DNA of 64,000 nt from Rhea pennata (taxonomy: Eukaryota; Chordata; Aves; Rheiformes; Rheidae): assembly GCF_028389875.1 (NCBI RefSeq), contig NC_084671.1, forward strand, positions 5,967,001 through 6,031,000, given 5' to 3'. A program made the translations under genes and the position numbers. Shown here one piece after another: positions 58,761-64,000 of the stretch. Each line of letters begins with the position of its first letter. The first letter of the stretch is position 1. The notes under the pieces are model-generated. The model saw only the letters and a list, made by a program, of their open reading frames with translations. It was not told the DNA's origin and searched no databases.

Positions 58761-61700
58761 GTCTCCAGTACAGCTTTTTTCTATGTATTTGCTTCTACTT
58801 CTCTATATTTTGCTTAGAACCTTGGAATCACAAAAACTCCTGAAACTTTTGCATGCACTTAAGAAGTGAATTAATGACTAATGCTCACATTCGTCAGGAA
58901 GAGGTGGCACCTTCCCACCTCCTTCAACATTAAAAAAAACCAAAAAAACAACAACAACAAAAAAAACTTTTCCCTGCCTCTGCATTAACGAGAAGTCTTT
59001 TTTTTTTCTTTCTTTCTTTTTTCCCCCCTCGAGCTGCTGCGTCCAAGGACAGGTTTTATTCCAGGAGCTCCCACGGGCTTTTTCCGTACAGAGTCTCATT
59101 TCATGCAGGTGCCAAGGGGGAAGTCGCAGCCCTTTCGGGGGCCTCAGCAACCTGGGCTGATTCGAGGGGGGTGGGGGGAGGAATACCCCAAAGCCCAAAA
59201 CAACAGGAACGAACGAACTCTCCCAAAGGGCGAGCGTACGAAAAGCTTGGAAGCTGTACAGCTCCCGGCCCTCCGGTCAGCAAAAATCATCTGTCTCTCC
59301 GGGCTTCTATCTCCCAACAGCGCAAACGTTTTCTAAATGCAGTGGCAGGAGGAGGGCTGGGGAGAGCATTTCTGGGAGAAAACGTGACGGACTCGAGAAC
59401 TGCGGGGGTCTTCCCACGTCTGTGCGGGTCTGGCCCCACGCAGGAGGGCCGGCGGCTGCCCCCGGCTCCGGCAGCCCCCTCCGAGCAGGGTCTGAACCGC
59501 CGACCGCCCCGACTGTAAATGCGACGGACTGGTGGTGGGGGGATTAAAAAAAAAAAAAAAAAAAAAGTTAGGAAAAGCTAGTTGGCCCATATGCATGGTG
59601 AGTCACGTGTTCCTGTTAAAAATCACTACTAAAAAACTAATCTAATGGAAAAAATATTGTATCAAAACTTAGACTTAAATGACGTTTAATGATTTTGGTG
59701 GTGGCGGGGGGGAGGTTAAACAGCCTTGCCAAGTTAAGCTTTTTTGCAGGCTAGTAAAACATTTCTCAGCCGCTTGCTTAAATGCAGCCTGGCAAGCGAA
59801 ACCGTGCCCAGCTGGCGCCGGTCCGGCGCTCGCTGAGCTCGTCAGTGCCCAGAGCAAAAGGGGTTTGGGGGCAAAAAGGCACCGGCAGGGCGCAAACAGC
59901 GAACCGCTGCCGCGGGAAAACGGCCCCGTCGGCGCGGGCGTTTGGGCGCTGCTGCTGCAGGCGCCCGAGGCGAGGGGTCCGCGGGGCAGCGCCGACGGAG
60001 GGGCTGGGAAGCGGGAGCGGAGGAAACCCGGCGGGGAGCGCAGCGGGGTTGGCGGGACGAGGAGCCTGAGCCGCTCCGCTCTGCGTGGGAAGAGCTCGTC
60101 GTTCTGTTTTTTCATCTTTAAAAAGAAACACCTATCCCCCCCTTATTTTTGTCTGTATTTGATGCAATCAGATCACTCACGCCACTGAAGCGGATTTCCT
60201 GCCACTGGGTACGCTGAAGCTGTTACTTGAATATTTATTTTTCCCTAGTCTGCTCTGTTTTTGATTACTCTGTGCTGATGTTTTGTGACAACGTGGAGTC
60301 TCTGACTCCTGTAATACCTGCCAAATGCTGGCTCTATTACATGCGGTCGTAGCCCAACACATTTTTCAGGTCCTTCCTGCTATTTACCTTTTTATTTCTG
60401 AATTTAGTACTCTTGGCTGCACAACAAGGTTGCTTTCTGATGGCTTTGTAGGCCAGGAGGGCAGGCAAACAGAAAGCATCCAGCTATGCAAGGATGTTTC
60501 AAAGTAACGTCTACTACCAGTGACTGGTAAAATCCTGCGTGTATTTTTTTTCCCTTTCTAATGGGAAGTCAGCCAGAGTTTTGCTGCAGCAGAGAGGACA
60601 GAGATTGATGGTGCAGAAAAATCTCTGTCTGCTCATACATAAATTGTCTATGTGGAGCTGGTAGCACTAATCTGACAACAGCTGCTGAGTTCCTCCTCCT
60701 GTAAATGATTGCTTTTCTTTTTTTTCTTCTTCTTCTCTCTTTTTTTTCACCCAGACATTTGAAATTTTCCATGTGTGGGAGGTCTCTCATAAACTGATTT
60801 GGAAAATTGCAACAAAGCCATTTTCTGCAAAATGAACGGGGGAGGTGGGGGATGTACTCTCAGCTGCATTAAAGCCCCACGCGCGCGCTCTCCTGCGCCC
60901 GAGGCCGGCCTGGGTGCGGCGGAGCTGGCAGCGCCGTGCCCAGGCGCTCGCGGGTGCTGGGTGCTTGCCCGGCTCCCCGGGGAAGCGCACCTAAATACAC
61001 AAAAATCCCTGTGCAAATACAGACAGCTCCGGGATTCGGATCAATCTGTTAGGGATTGTTCGGTTTTCAAAACAGAGGAATGCAATTGGCTAATTTACAG
61101 AAAATTCTGTGTGCTGGGGGTGGGATTGGCTCTCCGGGCTGTGCAACGGGCTCCACGGCTGGGAGCCCGCCCAGCGCAGCGCGGCCGAGCTGCAGCGGTG
61201 CAAGCTGCAGCGCCGGGCTAAATGCACTTATTCCTGCCCCAATCTTAAAATATATTCATCTGCAAAATCTATTTGCCCCGCAAAGCTTAATTTAGAGACG
61301 ACCGTCTTTTGCTCAACCCTCCATGTACTACATCATTGTTGGCTTCTCTGTTACTGCCTCAGCACGGGTAAAATCCAAGATTCATTCAAAATGTCGTTAC
61401 TGACTTATTTTTTTGCTCAAGTCCTTACTCTGGCACCTCGTGCGAGACACAAACTTTGCCTGAGCTGATCTGGGGCCTCCACGCCACTCTGGGTACGTGT
61501 CTGCACTGCCAAGAAGCTCTCTTTAAACGTGTGAAGCACTGTATTACAGAGTCGCCAGAAACTCGGTTTCTGGTTTTGCAAAGTTTGACGTATTTTCAAG
61601 CACCAGGGAAAGGAATTCCTTAATTCCACCATCCCTGCAGTTAGGCAGCAAATACTGCAATTTCCACAAGCACTTTGGCAGTTTTCCTCAAAACCCAACT

Positions 61701-63644
61701 GTGCAGTAAGTGGCTTTGCTTGAAAAGCCAAGCGCTGCTTTCACATCTTCTGGCTAATGATAATCTGCGTCTCACGCTATGTAACTACGTGTGTAACTGC
61801 CAGTGTGCTTTAAAAGGAAGGAAAAATAGCAAGGCAGCACCATCCTATTAGCTTTTTTTCTTTTTTTTCTTTTTCCTTTTTTTGTGATTCTTTCTTAATC
61901 AGAACGTTTTTGTTGCGTCAGCCTGGTTTAAAGGCTGTGCTGTCACGTAAACGCGCAACTCTGAAAAATAGGTGGGGATGTATTTTGAAATACAGCTGTT
62001 AAGTCACCGCGTCCCTTGCTTGACTAAGTGCAGCAAAGAAAACAGGCAAACATTTTCAAATATTTGCAGCTTTATAGTAAAAGAAAAAAAAATACTTTTT
62101 TAATGCAGTATTATAATCACTGTAAAAAAACAGTAGTGATCATCTGGATTTCCAGAAAGAATAGAGTTGCCCCCCCCCCAACCCCCAGATTAGGGGCCAC
62201 AGCTTTGCGTGTTTTATGGAAGCGATCAGCACAGCAAGGACGGCACAAGATGCTGCTGCTCAAGCACAGCATCTCCCACCTCCCTTGGCCCTACTTCGTC
62301 ACTTTTCAATTACGCTCGAGCAGCTGTTGGCGAACGAGCCCCCAAGGCTTTTGACAACATTTATCTCCCCTTCCGTACTCTTCATTTAGATTTAGGAAGC
62401 TCAGGTGGGATACACAAGACTGTTGCTGCACTTGTTTGTGCTTTGGCAGCTGAGTAACATGCCTTAAGGGATTTGCCAGTAAAAACAATGCCGAAAAAAA
62501 CAGAAATTCATCAGAAAGTTAAACAATTCACTAAGCATACTCCAGCGTACACTGGCAGCTTTGATCAAGCATCATAGCCTTTGCGAATCCATTTTCTGAT
62601 ACCTAACAACTACAGTAACACTAATTCCACTGAGTTTTTACTGTAATTACCTGTGAATCTTGCTTTCTGTTTTTATGTGTTTAAAAACTCACTTTACACA
62701 GCCACTTCAAGAGGTGGCTCCTTCTAACAGCCATCAAGCAAGTTCACTGGTGCACTGGAACCTGGGAGTAAATATTCTAATTACTCCTGCAAGGAAGGTA
62801 CTACGAGTCTGGCAGAGAATACTGTACTGAAATGGATATGCATGCAGTATTTACTACAGCTGGAGGCTCATAAATACCACTCTTTGGCACCGAAAACTAA
62901 CTTAATCTCACTTGGTATTACATAAATGAAAAAATTAGCTTCAAGGATTTTGAGTGACTTGCCCTTAAATGCAGAAAGAACCAGCCACTTGTTTAAAGTT
63001 TTAAGATTATAGAAATAATCCCAAAGTTAAATATGAGAAGAACCATCAGATACACTACAATTCAAGCATGAATATCTATATGGATTTAATGGGATCATTT
63101 CACTGGCAATGTTAAAGCACATCTTATTGCTTCAACTTTTTAATTGTTTTACATAGATGCTGGCAATGAGGTTTGTTCCTACCTCCTTAAATGTGAATTA
63201 CACACAAATCTAGCTAAAAATCTGTATTTGTTATGCTCCAGTTTGGTCTGTGGTTATACTAACAATAGTACAACAAATTACTGGTTTAGCTGAATCAACA
63301 GAAATAAGATCTTGCTCTTTCAAATGATTAAATCTGTTTTTTAACCCAAATAATTAAAAGTAAGCACTTAATTTTATATACTTTCACACAAATCAAAAAA
63401 AAAATAGGTGGTAGTTTTAGTCACAAAATGTTCTAACAAAATTTGTATAAACGTGATTAAGCATCCTGATGCACATGCCCTACATTTTTATCGGTCAAAG
63501 GACTCAGTTCTCTTCCGCTGGACTTCCAGTGATGTCATGTTGAACAGCTTTGATTTCTAGTAACAGAAGCTAAACTGCAAATCAAATAATTCCACAGGCT
63601 GCCTTCAATTATGATTTAAGAAAAACACTACTAAACTAACCACG
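58761..63644. other. Intergenic region 3' of RPL22L1
   Basis: Contains small CpG-rich patches at 59.8-60.08 and 60.88-61.2 kb, pyrimidine tracts at 59.0, 60.72 and 61.86 kb and an A21 run at 59546-59566. A C-run lies at about 62170. Steadily AT-rich DNA runs from 61.8 kb on. At about 62895-62995 there is a weak MIR-like trace (GAGTGACTTGCCC). No coding exon was recognised. Confidence 0.55.
59546..59566 (+). repeat. A21 homopolymer
   Basis: A run of about 21 A after a GGTGGGGGGATT stretch. It could be the tail of an old retroposition, but no body is recognised. Confidence 0.9.
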
Positions 63645-63649
63645 CTCTG

Positions 63650-63751
63650 TTAAACAGAGTACAAAATCTTTATTCACCAATAAGTTAGAGTTCTCATAAA
63701 TAGATGTTCTAGTCTTTTGTACACTGTATTGCGTATAAAGCTAAGCTTCAT
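63650..63751 (-). other. RPL22L1: RPL22L1 3' UTR
   Basis: A short 3' UTR of roughly 100 bases inferred between the stop codon and cleavage 15-25 bases past the AATAAA signal. The exact cleavage site is not visible. Confidence 0.7.
63669..63674 (-). promoter_or_regulatory. RPL22L1: Polyadenylation signal AATAAA for RPL22L1
   Basis: Canonical AATAAA on the minus strand, 78 bases after the stop codon. It is the nearest signal and fits the short UTRs of ribosomal-protein genes. Confidence 0.8.
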
Positions 63752-63896
63752 TTATTCCTCAGACTCTGATCCTTCTTCATCTTGACTGATTTGGAAGTAG
63801 CGTAGTTCATACGTCTCCTTGTCAGAAGCGACGACACGAAGCCAGTCACGAAGATTGTTCTTCTTGAGATACTTCTTTGTGAGGTATTTTAGGTAC
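63752..63896 (-). CDS. RPL22L1: RPL22L1 (eL22-like 1) terminal coding exon
   Basis: A 145-base last coding exon: one base completing an Arg codon, 47 codons and a TAA stop (63754-63752). The peptide [20 protein letters not shown] continues [17 protein letters not shown] and an acidic tail [10 protein letters not shown]. This is the C-terminal half of the L22e ribosomal protein family. The tail and [13 protein letters not shown] identify the RPL22L1 paralogue rather than RPL22, as recalled from the human proteins. The product is a ribosomal protein paralogue that can replace RPL22 in the large subunit and has roles in RNA binding and splicing. The acceptor is TACTGTTTTCAAG. Earlier exons lie beyond position 64000. 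The gene is on the same strand as SLC7A14. Confidence 0.97.
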
Positions 63897-64000
63897 CTTG
63901 AAAACAGTAATTACATATTAGAACTTTGTCTTAAGTATCTTTTAATGATTCTTACTGTTGTCTGCCTTCCATCTAGGACATTGCTCCAGCAGCACCACAA
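63897..64000 (-). other. RPL22L1: RPL22L1 last intron (partial)
   Basis: Acceptor-proximal intron sequence with a TTAATGATTC-type AT-rich body and the TTTTCAAG acceptor. The upstream exons are outside the window. Confidence 0.85.

Noticed and set aside
1..64000. CRISPR arrays, tRNA/rRNA genes, prokaryotic operons, endogenous virus
   Set aside because: No regularly spaced direct repeats, no cloverleaf with intact A and B boxes, no ribosome-binding-site-led gene clusters, and no recognisable gag/pol frames. The only reverse-transcriptase-related remnants are short CR1 3' ends.

Overview
The window is nuclear DNA of a bird, or less likely another sauropsid. The reasons are: vertebrate GT-AG exons of recognisable orthologues, short introns, low repeat density, CR1 LINE 3' ends of two ages, and many short GC/CpG-rich islets separated by AT-rich DNA. 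It cannot be assigned to a species from the sequence alone.

Two protein-coding genes are supported, both on the minus strand. SLC7A14, a lysosomal member of the cationic amino acid transporter family, occupies about the first 26 kb. Six coding exons (labelled 2 to 7) lie at 14854-14557, 8169-7933, 6217-6000, 4103-3957, 2816-2608 and 1111-234. They join in frame at canonical splice sites to give residues 1-662 plus one base of codon 663. The final coding exon (C-terminal tail) lies beyond position 1. Exon 2 has a short 5' UTR after an acceptor at 14949/14950. The best candidate for the non-coding first exon ends at 25678 inside a strong CpG island (about 24.9-25.8 kb). At the far right is the terminal coding exon of RPL22L1 (63896-63752), with its 3' UTR and an AATAAA signal. 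SLC7A14 and RPL22L1 are also same-strand neighbours in human, so the order is conserved.

Layout: 1-25.7 kb is SLC7A14 with introns. Intron 2 (6.4 kb) and intron 1 (about 10.7 kb) hold GC-rich islets, CR1 fragments and MIR-like SINE traces. 25.7-26.1 kb is a promoter-proximal purine tract. 26.1-63.65 kb is a gene-poor interval of about 37.5 kb with no ORF that looks like a conserved protein. It contains simple repeats, one CR1 copy, and a series of CpG-rich islets (33.7-34.0, 45.7-47.3, 52.9-54.2, 57.4-58.75, 59.8-60.1, 60.85-61.2 kb). Some of these carry good splice-donor consensus sequences and could be alternative or lncRNA first exons or enhancers. 63.65-64 kb is the 3' end of RPL22L1.

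I see no bacterial-type system, CRISPR array, tRNA or rRNA gene, or intact virus. The observations most worth following are the alternative first-exon candidate at 33.8 kb, the inverted (AAAT)n/(ATTT)n repeat beside the SLC7A14 exon 2 acceptor, and the islets facing RPL22L1. Statements about human orthologues come from memory of the families, not from a search.
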